Of a stretch of DNA of 33,836 bases, positions 1 through 9,475 are shown piece after piece (position 1 is the first letter of the stretch; every line of letters begins with the position of its first letter). The notes under the pieces are model-generated. The model worked only from the letters and a program-made list of their open reading frames with translations. It was not told the DNA's origin and ran no database searches. Source of the DNA: Archaeoglobi archaeon (GTDB lineage Archaea > Halobacteriota > Archaeoglobi > Archaeoglobales > Archaeoglobaceae); the NCBI GenBank assembly GCA_029259455.1, contig JAPDIT010000034.1, positions 1-33,836 on the forward strand, read 5' to 3'. The position numbers and the translations under genes were made by a program.

Positions 1-111
1 AGTGAATTTGGCAATGATCCTCTTCACCTTCCTTAAATCGAAAGTGTTAAGTATTTCCCTCAACAATTTCCATCTGTAGTCGTTTGGGTCGACTACGAGC
101 GGGATCTGCAT
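1..111 (-). CDS. 5' part of an unidentified CDS running off the left edge (MQIPLVVDPNDYRWKLLREILNTFDLRKVKRIIAKFT...)
   Basis: Open frame from ATG (complement of 109-111) to the window edge, with GGGTGA Shine-Dalgarno-like motif just upstream; TATA-like stretch further upstream around 158-180. Confidence 0.5.
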   Translation of the reverse strand, partial: MQIPLVVDPNDYRWKLLREILNTFDLRKVKRIIAKFT

Positions 112-311
112 GCTTTCACCCGGAGGAAGCTTTTGCCTCCTCCTACATAACCTTTGCGGTTTTATACCGGTTTATTTCCTTTGGAAAGGATTTTGGTTGT
201 GCCTCTTTGTGTGGGAAGAATTTTGAATTGGTTATTTGAAGATTGGACAAGTTAAAGAAGAGATTGGATTGAGGATTGTGTAAGCACCCTATTATAAGTT
301 AGCTTAAGTTG

Positions 312-803
312 CTATCTGCCTGCTTGCTTATGCATGGAGAGAACGAAGTCTGCAATCCTCTCCACTTCATCTCTCCTGAACCACGTGTAACCCTCAACCT
401 TCTCATCACAAACAACTGCCAGAATTCTTCCCTGCTTGAAGTGCTCAACCTCTTCCGGTTTCTTCACAACAACAATCCTGTCCTTTCCGGCTTTGCTGAA
501 CCCCTCTGTAATTACAAGGTCGTAGTCGCTCAAATACCTCTTGTAAATCCAGTCTAGATTGCTTCCCTCCTCCTCACTCACCCTCCTGATGAACGCCAGC
601 TTGACGGGGGAAGTAACAACCACATCCGCACCGCTGTTGTATATCTTCCAAGAGTCCTTCCCTTCTTTGTCAATTTCAAAGTCACCGTGAGCATGCCTTT
701 TTACAACAGCAACCCTTAATCCTTTCTCCTTAAGAATGGGCATCATCCTCGTTATTAGAGTTGTCTTCCCGCTGTCTGAAGTACCGACGATGCTGAGAAG
801 CAT
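312..803 (-). CDS. mobB: Molybdopterin-guanine dinucleotide biosynthesis protein B (MobB-like P-loop GTPase)
   Basis: N-terminus MLLSIVGTSDSGKTTLITRMMPILKEKGLRVAVVKRHAHG is a MobB-type Walker A; ORF track starts at 821 (TTG) but ATG at 803 fits the promoter better. Confidence 0.85.
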   Translation of the reverse strand: MLLSIVGTSDSGKTTLITRMMPILKEKGLRVAVVKRHAHGDFEIDKEGKDSWKIYNSGADVVVTSPVKLAFIRRVSEEEGSNLDWIYKRYLSDYDLVITEGFSKAGKDRIVVVKKPEEVEHFKQGRILAVVCDEKVEGYTWFRRDEVERIADFVLSMHKQAGR

Positions 804-820
804 AACTTCTGAAATCTCCA

Positions 821-881
821 AGAGCTTTTAAACTTTTGTTTATCTCAAAAAATTTAAAGCTCTCAGCACTAGCGTTGTGTT
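821..881. promoter_or_regulatory. Divergent promoter region between mobB and argG with two opposed TATA-like boxes
   Basis: agagcttttaaacttttg...caaaaaatttaaagctct forms an imperfect inverted repeat; each TTTAAA lies about 25-30 nt from ATG 803 (-) or ATG 882 (+). Confidence 0.55.
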
Positions 882-2054
882 ATGAAGGTTGTGCTGTCAT
901 ACTCCGGCGGACTTGACACGACAGTTTGCATTCCTCTGCTAAAGGAGAAGTACGGATTTGACGAGGTAATCACGGTTACAGTTGATATCGGACAGCCTTA
1001 TGCTGACGTAAAGCAGGCGGAAGAGAGGGGAAAGAAGTACGCGGATAAACACTACACGATTGACGCCAAGAAGGAATTTGTCGATTCCCTTTTCATGCTA
1101 ATCAAAGCCAACGGTAATTATGAGGGATATATCCTTGGTACAGCTTTGGCGAGGCCTCTAATAGCAGAGAAGGTTGTTGAGATAGCAAAGAAGGAGAATG
1201 CTGAAGCGATAGCCCACGGGTGTACGGGGAAGGGAAACGACCAGCTAAGGTTCGAGAACATATTCAGACAGTACGGATTCAGGGTTATAGCTCCCGTAAG
1301 GGATCTCAACCTCACAAGAGAGTGGGAGATTGAATACGCGAGACAGCACGGTATTGAGGTGCCTGCGACTAAGGAAAAGCCATACAGCATTGACGAGAAC
1401 CTCTGGAGCAGGAGCATTGAGGGGGGAAAGCTGGAAGACCCTTCATTTATCCCCCCTGAGGACATTTACGAGTGGACTGCAAGCCCGGAAAAGGCTCCTG
1501 ATGAGCCGGAGATCATAAAGATTGACTTCGAAAAAGGGGTGCCTGTTGCGATAAATGACGAAAGGATGGATGGCTTTGATCTGATAAAGAAGCTCAACGA
1601 AATTGGCGGAAAGCATGGAGTTGGCAGAACCGACATGATAGAGGACAGAGTGCTCGGCCTTAAGGCAAGGGAGAACTACGAGCATCCTGCAGCCACGATC
1701 CTCATAACAGCCCACAAAGACCTCGAAAACCTCGTGCTCAGCAGGAGAGAGCTAAAATTCAAGAAATTTGTTGAGGAGGAGTGGGCAGAACTTGTTTACC
1801 ACGGCCTTGTTAACGATCCACTCTATGACGCGTTAAACGCCTTCATAGACAAAACCCAGGAGAGGGTCACGGGATGGGTTAAAGTCAAACTTTACAAGGG
1901 CTCCGCAGTTGTTGTGGCGAGGCACTCACCGTATGCGCTCTACTCAGAAGAGCTAGTATCCTTCGACACGTCCTCCCTCGACCAGCGCCTTGCTGAGGGT
2001 TTCGCCGCCTTCCACGGGCTGCAGGGGAGGCTGTACAGGAGGTTATTTCAATAA
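882..2054 (+). CDS. argG: Argininosuccinate synthase
   Basis: [40 protein letters not shown]-loop and full-length argininosuccinate synthase-like sequence. Confidence 0.96.
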   Translation: MKVVLSYSGGLDTTVCIPLLKEKYGFDEVITVTVDIGQPYADVKQAEERGKKYADKHYTIDAKKEFVDSLFMLIKANGNYEGYILGTALARPLIAEKVVEIAKKENAEAIAHGCTGKGNDQLRFENIFRQYGFRVIAPVRDLNLTREWEIEYARQHGIEVPATKEKPYSIDENLWSRSIEGGKLEDPSFIPPEDIYEWTASPEKAPDEPEIIKIDFEKGVPVAINDERMDGFDLIKKLNEIGGKHGVGRTDMIEDRVLGLKARENYEHPAATILITAHKDLENLVLSRRELKFKKFVEEEWAELVYHGLVNDPLYDALNAFIDKTQERVTGWVKVKLYKGSAVVVARHSPYALYSEELVSFDTSSLDQRLAEGFAAFHGLQGRLYRRLFQ

Positions 2055-2084
2055 TATTTTTAAATTTTAAAATCAACTTCTAAC

Positions 2085-2774
2085 ATGGAATTCATCATAA
2101 TCTCAGTCGGTAACGAGATTTTGAGCGGTGATATAACCAACACCAATGCCGCTTACATGGCCAAAAAGTTAACTCAGGTAGGACACAGGGTTAAAAAGAT
2201 AATAACCATTCCCGACGATGTTGATGTGATAGCTGAAGAGGTCAGGAAAGCTTGGAAGGAGGCTGACTTCGTTCTGGTTACCGGTGGGCTCGGAGCGACT
2301 CATGATGACGTTACGGCTGAGGGAATTGCGAAGGCGTTCAACAGAAAGCTTGTTGTGAACAAAGAAGTTTACGACTGGCTCAGCAAGCTCAGCTCAAATG
2401 AGGAGGCTGTAAGAAAGATATCATCCGTTCCAGAAGGAAGTGAGATTATCTGGAATGATGTCGGTGCCGCTCCGGCATTCATCGTTGAGAACGTTGCTGT
2501 TATGCCGGGAGTGCCGGCGGAGATGGAAAATACCTTTGAAAAGATCCTGAGTAAGTTTGAAAAAGGCACGTACCACGAAGAAATTGTAAAGGTCAAGGGT
2601 TTTGAGGTTAAAATCGTCGATAAGCTGAACAAGGTTGTGAAGGAGAATCCAGATGTTGACATCGGCTCTTATCCTAAACCGGGCTACGTTATGGTTAAAT
2701 TTTCCGGAAGTGATGAGGAGAAGGTAAAAAAAGCTGTGAAGCAGTTTGAGGAGTTGCTGAATGATAGCGGGTAA
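2085..2774 (+). CDS. CinA-like / molybdopterin-binding (MoCF) domain protein
   Basis: MEFIIISVGNEILSGDITNTNAAYMAKKLTQVGHRVKKIITIPDD...LVTGGLGATHDDVTAEGIAKAF typical of the COG1058 family. Confidence 0.88.
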   Translation: MEFIIISVGNEILSGDITNTNAAYMAKKLTQVGHRVKKIITIPDDVDVIAEEVRKAWKEADFVLVTGGLGATHDDVTAEGIAKAFNRKLVVNKEVYDWLSKLSSNEEAVRKISSVPEGSEIIWNDVGAAPAFIVENVAVMPGVPAEMENTFEKILSKFEKGTYHEEIVKVKGFEVKIVDKLNKVVKENPDVDIGSYPKPGYVMVKFSGSDEEKVKKAVKQFEELLNDSG

Positions 2775-3996
2775 AATCTTCTACAGAGGAGAGTTTGTAG
2801 AAGCAGGGATAGAGGTCGAGAACGGCAGGATAAAGAAGATTGGAAAGCTTGTTGAGGGCAAGAAGGTTAAAGGAGTTATACTTCCTGCAGGAATAGATGT
2901 TCACGTACATCTTAGAGACTTCGCGGAAAAGGAGAAGGAAACGATTGAAACCGGAACACTATCAGCCCTTCATGGTGGTATCTGTCTGGTGGTTGATCAG
3001 CCAAACACCAAACCACTAGTGGAGAACGCTAAAACATACTTCCAGAGGATGGAAAGGGCGAAAAAATCTGCCTACGTGGATTACTCTCTGAACCTTGCCC
3101 TGACAAACTCCAATCACGAAAAGCTCGGAGAGATAGTCAGAAAAATTTCGGAGGAGTATTTTATTCCGGCTATTGGGGAAATTTTCATCCAGCACGAGAG
3201 TGAGGATTTGCAGATAGACTACGAAACCATTCGGAAAGTACATGAGAAAGTTGGAGGGGTTGTTTTCACAGTGCATGCCGAAGACCCAGCCTACGTGGCA
3301 AAGGGCTCACCAAACTTCGTTTTCAGAAGGAGAGAAGCTGAAGTTTTGGCTGTTGAAAAGCTTGTTGAGATCGGCGATTTTCACTTCTGCCATATCTCCA
3401 CCAAAGATTCTGCCAAGAGAATCCTGAACAGCAATTCCACCTTCGAAGTCACTCCGCACCACATGCTCCTCAGCGTTGACGATTATGGCAGACTCGGAAA
3501 GCTTGTAAACGTAAACCCCCCTCTGAGGGAAAAAGAGGACGTGAGATGGCTTTTCAGGAATTTCCACCGGGTTGATACTCTGGCTTCCGACCACGCACCA
3601 CACACTCTGGAAGACAAGGAGATGGGTGCTTCCGGATTTCCCGGAGTTGAGACGATGTATCCTCTTTTAGTTAACATAGCCTCGAAGGGATACATATCCT
3701 TCAAATCTCTGGTCGAGAAAATCGCATCAAACCCGGCTAGAATTTTCGGGTTTAAGGGATACGGGGGAATTGAAGTCGGAAACTTTGCAAATTTTGCAGT
3801 GTTTGACCTCAAAAATACTAAAGAGATTAAGGCTGAAGAGCTCCACTCAAAGTGCGGCTGGACTCCGTTTGAAGGATTTGAGGCAATCTTTCCTGAAAAA
3901 GTATACCTAAGAGGTGAGGAGGTGCTTGAAGGTGAAGCGAAAGCCGGAAATGTTCTGGAAGTAGGTAATTTCAAAAATGTAAGAAAAAGTTTTTAG
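2761..3996 (+). CDS. pyrC: Dihydroorotase
   Basis: GIDVHVHLRDFAEKEKETIETGTLSALHGG metal-binding motif; DHAPHTLEDKE and SNPARIFG motifs; 14-nt overlap with the upstream gene. Confidence 0.93.
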   Translation: MIAGKIFYRGEFVEAGIEVENGRIKKIGKLVEGKKVKGVILPAGIDVHVHLRDFAEKEKETIETGTLSALHGGICLVVDQPNTKPLVENAKTYFQRMERAKKSAYVDYSLNLALTNSNHEKLGEIVRKISEEYFIPAIGEIFIQHESEDLQIDYETIRKVHEKVGGVVFTVHAEDPAYVAKGSPNFVFRRREAEVLAVEKLVEIGDFHFCHISTKDSAKRILNSNSTFEVTPHHMLLSVDDYGRLGKLVNVNPPLREKEDVRWLFRNFHRVDTLASDHAPHTLEDKEMGASGFPGVETMYPLLVNIASKGYISFKSLVEKIASNPARIFGFKGYGGIEVGNFANFAVFDLKNTKEIKAEELHSKCGWTPFEGFEAIFPEKVYLRGEEVLEGEAKAGNVLEVGNFKNVRKSF

Positions 3997-4018
3997 TTTA
4001 CAAATAATGATAACGATA

Positions 4019-4384
4019 ATGGTGAGGCCAAGACTTTTGGTCGTCGATGATGATGATACAATAAGAGAAATAGTGAAAATCATGCTTAAGGATCTCGACA
4101 TCATTGAAGCAACCAACGGTGAAGAGGCTGTCAGAGCATACAAGATGTTCAAGCCCGACCTCGTTTTAATGGATATCTCAATGCCCGGAACGGATGGCAT
4201 CGAAGCAACTAAGCAAATACTAAACTTTGACCCAAATGCCAAGATTGTAGGCCTGACAGCGTTTGCAAAAAGCAAAGGGAAAGAAATGCTTGAAAGAGGT
4301 GCTTTAGAAGTTTTGGAGAAACCTTTTACGAGAAAAATGCTGAAAGATCTTATAAAAAAGTATGTGACAAAAGGAGTTACCTAA
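4019..4384 (+). CDS. Response regulator receiver (CheY-like) protein, single domain
   Basis: RPRLLVVDDDDTIREIVKIML...PDLVLMDISMPGTDGIEATKQIL...EKPFTRKML; Met at 4019 preferred over 4007. Confidence 0.88.
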   Translation: MVRPRLLVVDDDDTIREIVKIMLKDLDIIEATNGEEAVRAYKMFKPDLVLMDISMPGTDGIEATKQILNFDPNAKIVGLTAFAKSKGKEMLERGALEVLEKPFTRKMLKDLIKKYVTKGVT

Positions 4385-4455
4385 AAAGTTTATCCCAACC
4401 TCTTCTTACCTTGAACTCGTGAACAGATTATAGCTGTAATCTTAAAGAATTGTGG

Positions 4456-4505
4456 CTTTGTGAGAACTTTAAAAACTAAACATGATAAAACAATGTCTCA
4501 CAAAG
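4456..4505. promoter_or_regulatory. Candidate operator: perfect 10-bp inverted repeat flanking a TATA-like box
   Basis: CTTTGTGAGA (4456-4465) and TCTCACAAAG (4496-4505) bracket ACTTTAAAAACT. Confidence 0.5.
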
Positions 4506-5614
4506 GCAGTAATATGTGGGGCTTTATAGAATGTTTTAAAAAACCAAAAAGGTGTGATAGTGCTAATGTAAAAGAAGTCCCAAATAAGGTTGTTATAATT
4601 GGAGGAGGAGTTGCCGGACTTGAAGCAGCAATAAATTTCTCCGAGTTTTGCGACCACATTGTGGTGTTTGAGGAGCACGAGGAAATCGGAAGGCCTTTGC
4701 AGTGCGCTGAGGGCTGGATACACTTCACCGGTGTTAAGCCATACATCAATGGTAGAAGGGTAAACGAGGTTGATGTTATAATTCTTGACAGGAAGTGTAA
4801 TCACAAAACGTCATTCAGCATCAAAATTAACGGTAGTGTTGAGATAATTAACAGGCCAAAGACAGAGAAGAAAATGGCGAAGATGGCCGAGGATAGAGGA
4901 GTGAGGATATTCACCGGAAGCAAGGTAACTCTGCTCGGACTCGCAAAGCAGTTCTCAGATTATGATTTGATAGTTGACGCTTCCGGTTATCCATCGCAGT
5001 GGTGCAGAGAGTTTGGCGGGAAAAAGCCGTATGCACCGGCAGTGCAGGCCATGTGTGAGAAAGATACGGATAAGATAACGATGTTCCTGCATCCAGAACT
5101 TGATGGATACTTCTGGATATTTCCAATGGCTGATAGCGGCTCCAAGGTCGGTGTTGTCTCGTTCACAAAACCGAGGGTGCCTTTAAGAAAGCTCCTCGAT
5201 GAGATGATGAAAATGACCGGACTCTACGATGAGGGTTTTGAGCCGACATCGTATACCGGAGGACTGATCGGCTGCTACAGAAATTCTCCATTCGTGAGAG
5301 AGCTAAACGGGATTAAAGTTGCTCTCGTCGGTGACGCTGCTGGGATAGCCGATACATTTGCAGGTGAGGGGATGACGAAGGCAGTAATCTTCTCAAGAGT
5401 TCTTGCAAGATGTGCAAGAGAGGGCGGATTCATGATTACGAGAGGGAATACTACAGGGATGATGAGGGGACATTATTTCTTGGTCTCTGTATTTGCATAC
5501 TTGAGGAAGAACTTTACTTTACTAAACCTGTTTGGGAAGTCCGGCATTCTTGGTGTGGTGAACAGGCTTAGCGTTAACAGAGAGCCAAGAATCGATAACA
5601 TGAAGAAAAAGTGA
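4493..5614 (+). CDS. FAD-dependent oxidoreductase, geranylgeranyl-reductase-like family
   Basis: NKVVIIGGGVAGLEAAINFSEFCDHIVVFEEHEEIGRPLQCAEG dinucleotide-binding fold; VALVGDAAGIADTFAGEGM C-terminal FAD motif. ORF track start 4460 (GTG) precedes the TATA-like box; ATG 4493 or 4514 more likely. Confidence 0.8.
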   Translation: MSHKGSNMWGFIECFKKPKRCDSANVKEVPNKVVIIGGGVAGLEAAINFSEFCDHIVVFEEHEEIGRPLQCAEGWIHFTGVKPYINGRRVNEVDVIILDRKCNHKTSFSIKINGSVEIINRPKTEKKMAKMAEDRGVRIFTGSKVTLLGLAKQFSDYDLIVDASGYPSQWCREFGGKKPYAPAVQAMCEKDTDKITMFLHPELDGYFWIFPMADSGSKVGVVSFTKPRVPLRKLLDEMMKMTGLYDEGFEPTSYTGGLIGCYRNSPFVRELNGIKVALVGDAAGIADTFAGEGMTKAVIFSRVLARCAREGGFMITRGNTTGMMRGHYFLVSVFAYLRKNFTLLNLFGKSGILGVVNRLSVNREPRIDNMKKK

Positions 5615-5715
5615 CTACCAGTAGGAATATGGCTGCCCGTAGACTTAAAACGTTATCATCATACCAAACAATCCATACCCCAAAAAATTTTAACCTCAAC
5701 TCCAAGCAAGAACCA

Positions 5716-7359
5716 ATGCCAGTTGTCACGCTATACTGGGATGAACTGGAGAAACTTGTCGGTGTTGACCGGAACACAATACTCTCCCGTCTACCGATGC
5801 TCGGATGCGATATTGAGAGAGTTGAGGATGATCACGTTGATGTGGAGTTCTTTCCCAATCGCCCCGATCTCTACAGCATAGAAGGGGTTGCGAGAGCCTT
5901 AAGGGGCTTTCTGGGTATAGAGAAGGGGCTTAAAAGCTACTCCGCAGTAAAGGGTGACTGGAAGATTACTGTTGAGGAGACCGTGCTTCCCGTAAGGCCT
6001 AGAATTGTCGGATGCGTTGTTAAAGGCATTGAAATGACCGACGAAGTCATCAGAAGCCTAATGGAAGTTCAGGAAGACTTGCACTGGACCATAGGAAGGA
6101 ACAGGAGGAAGATGGCCATCGGTGTTCATGATCTGAGCAAGGTTTACTTCCCTCTCCGCTACACGGCCGTGGATGCCAGCTTCTCTTTCATCCCTCTTGA
6201 CTTTGACAGGGAGTTGACAGTTGCAGAAATTCTAGAAAAGCATCCAAAGGGCAGAGCGTACTCCTTCATTCTTGAAGGAAAGGACGGGTATCCGATGATT
6301 ATTGACTCGAAGAATGAGGTCATCTCCTTCCCACCAGTAATAAACGCCGAGAAAACGAGAGTGACTGAGAAAACAAGAGACCTCTTTATTGACGTCACGG
6401 GATTTGACGAGAATGTAGATAGAGCAGTAGCGATTCTCGCCTGCATGCTTGCGGACAGAGGGGGAAGAATTGAGAGTGTTGAGGTCATATACCCCGACAG
6501 GAAGGAGATTACACCCAATCTGGACGTAAGATTTATGGAACTGGATATCGAAGAGGTCAACTCCCTGCTCGGTTTGGACTTATCTCCTGATGAGATTAAG
6601 GATGCCCTCGAAAAGATGAGGTTTTCCTGCGAGATTCTTGATAGTAAGCTGAAGGTTGGAATACCACCTTACAGGGCGGATATCATGCACGAATGGGACA
6701 TAATAGAGGATGTGGCCATAGGTTACGGTTACGAGAACATAAACCCCGAAATTCCCCCAACGCTCACCTTTGGCAAAACCCATCCCTGGAACGACCTTAG
6801 GAGTCTGGCCAAGGAGATAATGATCGGTCTTGGATTTACGGAAGTCATAACGTTCACTTTGACGAACGAGGCTGTGATGTATGAAAAGATGAGGAGAAAG
6901 GGAGAACCATGGAAGGATTACGTGCCAGTGATGCATCCCCTCACAACCGAACACACAATTCTAAGAACCTCGCTGCTTCCAAAGCTCCTTGAACTCCTAT
7001 CCTACAACAAGCACCACGAGATGCCACAGATGGTGTTTGAGGTCGGGGATGTGGTTGTAAATACCGAGAACAAGCTTCATCTTGCCGCCTGCATAACTCA
7101 CTCAAGAGCGAACTTCTCCGAGATGAGGAGCTACGTTCAGGCGGTGATGAGAGAGCTTGACTTACCCTGGGAGGTTAGAGAGTCGGATGATGAGGCCTTT
7201 ATAGATGGCAGGAGGGGCGAGATAGTTGTAGATGGTAAGAGCGTTGGAGTTTTCGGAGAAATCCACCCTGAGGTTCTCGAAGCGTTTGAGCTGACCATGC
7301 CCGTCTCCGCTTTTGAGCTGGATCTCAGCAGCATATTTGACACGGGAGAGCTGCTATGA
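5716..7359 (+). CDS. pheT: Phenylalanyl-tRNA synthetase beta subunit
   Basis: [67 protein letters not shown] is archaeal PheT; ATG 5716 chosen over ORF track 5611. Confidence 0.95.
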   Translation: MPVVTLYWDELEKLVGVDRNTILSRLPMLGCDIERVEDDHVDVEFFPNRPDLYSIEGVARALRGFLGIEKGLKSYSAVKGDWKITVEETVLPVRPRIVGCVVKGIEMTDEVIRSLMEVQEDLHWTIGRNRRKMAIGVHDLSKVYFPLRYTAVDASFSFIPLDFDRELTVAEILEKHPKGRAYSFILEGKDGYPMIIDSKNEVISFPPVINAEKTRVTEKTRDLFIDVTGFDENVDRAVAILACMLADRGGRIESVEVIYPDRKEITPNLDVRFMELDIEEVNSLLGLDLSPDEIKDALEKMRFSCEILDSKLKVGIPPYRADIMHEWDIIEDVAIGYGYENINPEIPPTLTFGKTHPWNDLRSLAKEIMIGLGFTEVITFTLTNEAVMYEKMRRKGEPWKDYVPVMHPLTTEHTILRTSLLPKLLELLSYNKHHEMPQMVFEVGDVVVNTENKLHLAACITHSRANFSEMRSYVQAVMRELDLPWEVRESDDEAFIDGRRGEIVVDGKSVGVFGEIHPEVLEAFELTMPVSAFELDLSSIFDTGELL

Positions 7360-8498
7360 AGTACCTCCTGCTAATTCCAGACGGAATGGCTGACTGGGAG
7401 GTTGAGAGGCTTGACGGCAGAACGCCGCTTGAAGTCGCAGACACCGAGAATATGGACTTCATCGCCAAAGAGGGGGCGTGCGGGATGGCAAAAACAGTTC
7501 CAGAGGGCTTTGAACCGGGGAGTGACGTTGCAAACCTCACCATTTTGGGAGTTAACGTGAGAAAATGTTACACAGGCAGGGGCCCGATTGAGGCCTTGGC
7601 GAGGGGTGTGAGGGGAGAAATCGTATTTCGCTGCAACCTCGTTAAAGTTGAAAACAGAGTGATGGCCGATTACTCAGGCGGAAGGATTAGCGATGAGGAG
7701 GCAAGGAGAGTAATAGAGGAGCTCAACAGGAAAAAGCCCTACGACTTCGTTGGATTCCATGCGGGCAAAAGCTACAGGAATCTGCTTGTTGTCAACAAAA
7801 ATTTCAAAGAGAGCGTCAAAACTTTCCCGCCGCACGACATCACGGGAAAAGAGATAGACAGATACCTGCCCTCAGGAGGGGAGCTTGCGAGTTTGCTGAG
7901 GGAGCTTATGGAGTGGTCTAAGGAGATACTGCCCGAAATCACAGAGAAGGCGAACATGATATGGCCTTGGGGCGGAGGAAGGATGCCATCCTTCCCGAAC
8001 TTTGAGCAGAGATTCGGTGTCAAAGGAGCGATGATTACTGAAGTTGATCTGCTTGAAGGAATTGCGAGGGGTATGGGCATGGATGTCATTCAGGTTGAGG
8101 GCACTACTGGCTACATCGACACCAACTACAGGGGGCTTGTGAGGAAAACTGTGAGGGCAATGGAGGATTACGACTTCGTTGTGCTGCATACGGAGGGGAT
8201 AGATGAGGTGAGCCACGAAGGGGATGCGGAGCTAAAGGTTAAGGCGATCGAGCTTTACGACAGCAAAATTGTGGGGAAGCTGCTGAACAAAGTTGACCTC
8301 GACGAAACGAGAATTATGCTCCTTCCTGACCATCCAACTCCCGTAAAAGTAAAAACCCATGTTGCTGAACCCGTCCCCTTCGCCGTCTATGGCAGAGAGA
8401 GGGATGAAGTTAGGTTTTACAACGAGAAAAGCTGCAGAAAAGGAAAGTACCGACTGCTGGACGGTCTCAGGCTGATGGATTTGCTATTAAAAAAATAG
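7356..8498 (+). CDS. apgM: 2,3-bisphosphoglycerate-independent phosphoglycerate mutase, archaeal type
   Basis: [65 protein letters not shown] is the archaeal ApgM signature; start overlaps the pheT stop. Confidence 0.94.
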   Translation: MKYLLLIPDGMADWEVERLDGRTPLEVADTENMDFIAKEGACGMAKTVPEGFEPGSDVANLTILGVNVRKCYTGRGPIEALARGVRGEIVFRCNLVKVENRVMADYSGGRISDEEARRVIEELNRKKPYDFVGFHAGKSYRNLLVVNKNFKESVKTFPPHDITGKEIDRYLPSGGELASLLRELMEWSKEILPEITEKANMIWPWGGGRMPSFPNFEQRFGVKGAMITEVDLLEGIARGMGMDVIQVEGTTGYIDTNYRGLVRKTVRAMEDYDFVVLHTEGIDEVSHEGDAELKVKAIELYDSKIVGKLLNKVDLDETRIMLLPDHPTPVKVKTHVAEPVPFAVYGRERDEVRFYNEKSCRKGKYRLLDGLRLMDLLLKK

Positions 8499-8500
8499 GG

Positions 8501-9235
8501 TTATTCTTTGGCTAAATAATTGTACATCCAGGCCGCAGCTACTGCTCCAACTATTGGCCCGATGACGTAAATCGGGAAGTACTGCCAGAGGTTTATTCCC
8601 ATCAGCGAGTCGCCCAAATATGGCCCGAAAGTTCTTGCGGGGTTTAGCGAGGAGCCCGTTATGTTGCCGATGGTTATGATGATTCCTCCAACTGTTAGAC
8701 CGATCACCAACCCAGCGAATCCTGGAGGTGCTCTTTCATCAACCGCAACACCCATTATGACCAGCATCAGCAGGAATGTGCCGATCGCTTCTGCCAGTAT
8801 GGCCTGCCCATAACTTATTCCCGGAAACGGTGCCGTGGCTCCAAGACCACCAATAGTTGCGGCAGCGGGACCAACACAGGCAAGGAAAAGCAGGCTACCG
8901 AGTGCTGCACCAATCAACTGTGCTACGACGTATGGGACAACCTCTTTCCCCGGAAACCTCCCAATGCTCCAGAGAGCAACTGTGACAGCGGGATTTATGT
9001 GGGCACCGCTTATCCTTCCAAGAGAGTAAATCACTGCAGCAATTGCAAGTGCGAATGCCATTCCAACAGCCAACCAGTCTCCAAGCCCACCGAGAGCACC
9101 GATGCCTATGTTAAACTCATTCGGCTTGTCAGCACCATTCGCTATCATCAGCGTTATAACAGCCGCACCGGGACCGAAGAAGACCAGAATGAAGGTTCCC
9201 AACACCTCAGCAGTGAAGCGTTTTGCAAGAGTCAT
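8501..9235 (-). CDS. aqpM: Aquaporin (AqpM-type MIP channel)
   Basis: Two NPA motifs (SGAHINPAVTVA and SSLNPARTFGP), six or more TM segments; strong SD (aggaggag) before ATG. Confidence 0.95.
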   Translation of the reverse strand: MTLAKRFTAEVLGTFILVFFGPGAAVITLMIANGADKPNEFNIGIGALGGLGDWLAVGMAFALAIAAVIYSLGRISGAHINPAVTVALWSIGRFPGKEVVPYVVAQLIGAALGSLLFLACVGPAAATIGGLGATAPFPGISYGQAILAEAIGTFLLMLVIMGVAVDERAPPGFAGLVIGLTVGGIIITIGNITGSSLNPARTFGPYLGDSLMGINLWQYFPIYVIGPIVGAVAAAWMYNYLAKE

Positions 9236-9238
9236 TTT

Positions 9239-9448
9239 TCACTCCTCCTGATAGGCTTCATGACAGATAACACAGAGAATCCTCGGCACCGTCTTTTTCA
9301 TCTTCCTTGCCGGGAGTGGATAGTCTCCCTTCCAGAGCGGAACCTCCTCCCTGACAAGGTGCTCCATGCAAACGCCCATGCCACAAACTATGCAGATAGC
9401 AACAGCATCTGTGTCCTTACCCTGCTCCTTGCAGATGTAGCACTTCAT
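9239..9448 (-). CDS. Small Cys-rich zinc-binding protein, DUF2180-like
   Basis: MKCYICKEQGKDTDAVAICIVCGMGVCMEHL...ILCVICHEAYQEE: multiple CxxC motifs; GGTGG SD before ATG. Confidence 0.8.
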   Translation of the reverse strand: MKCYICKEQGKDTDAVAICIVCGMGVCMEHLVREEVPLWKGDYPLPARKMKKTVPRILCVICHEAYQEE

Positions 9449-9475
9449 AATACCACCTAAAAATAAAAGAGAAAA

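Noticed and set aside
1118-1465. 115-aa - strand ORF within argG
   Set aside because: Antisense shadow of argG with no domain.
4007-4384. Complete two-component system at the response regulator
   Set aside because: Only the receiver-domain protein is present; no histidine kinase is encoded in the window.
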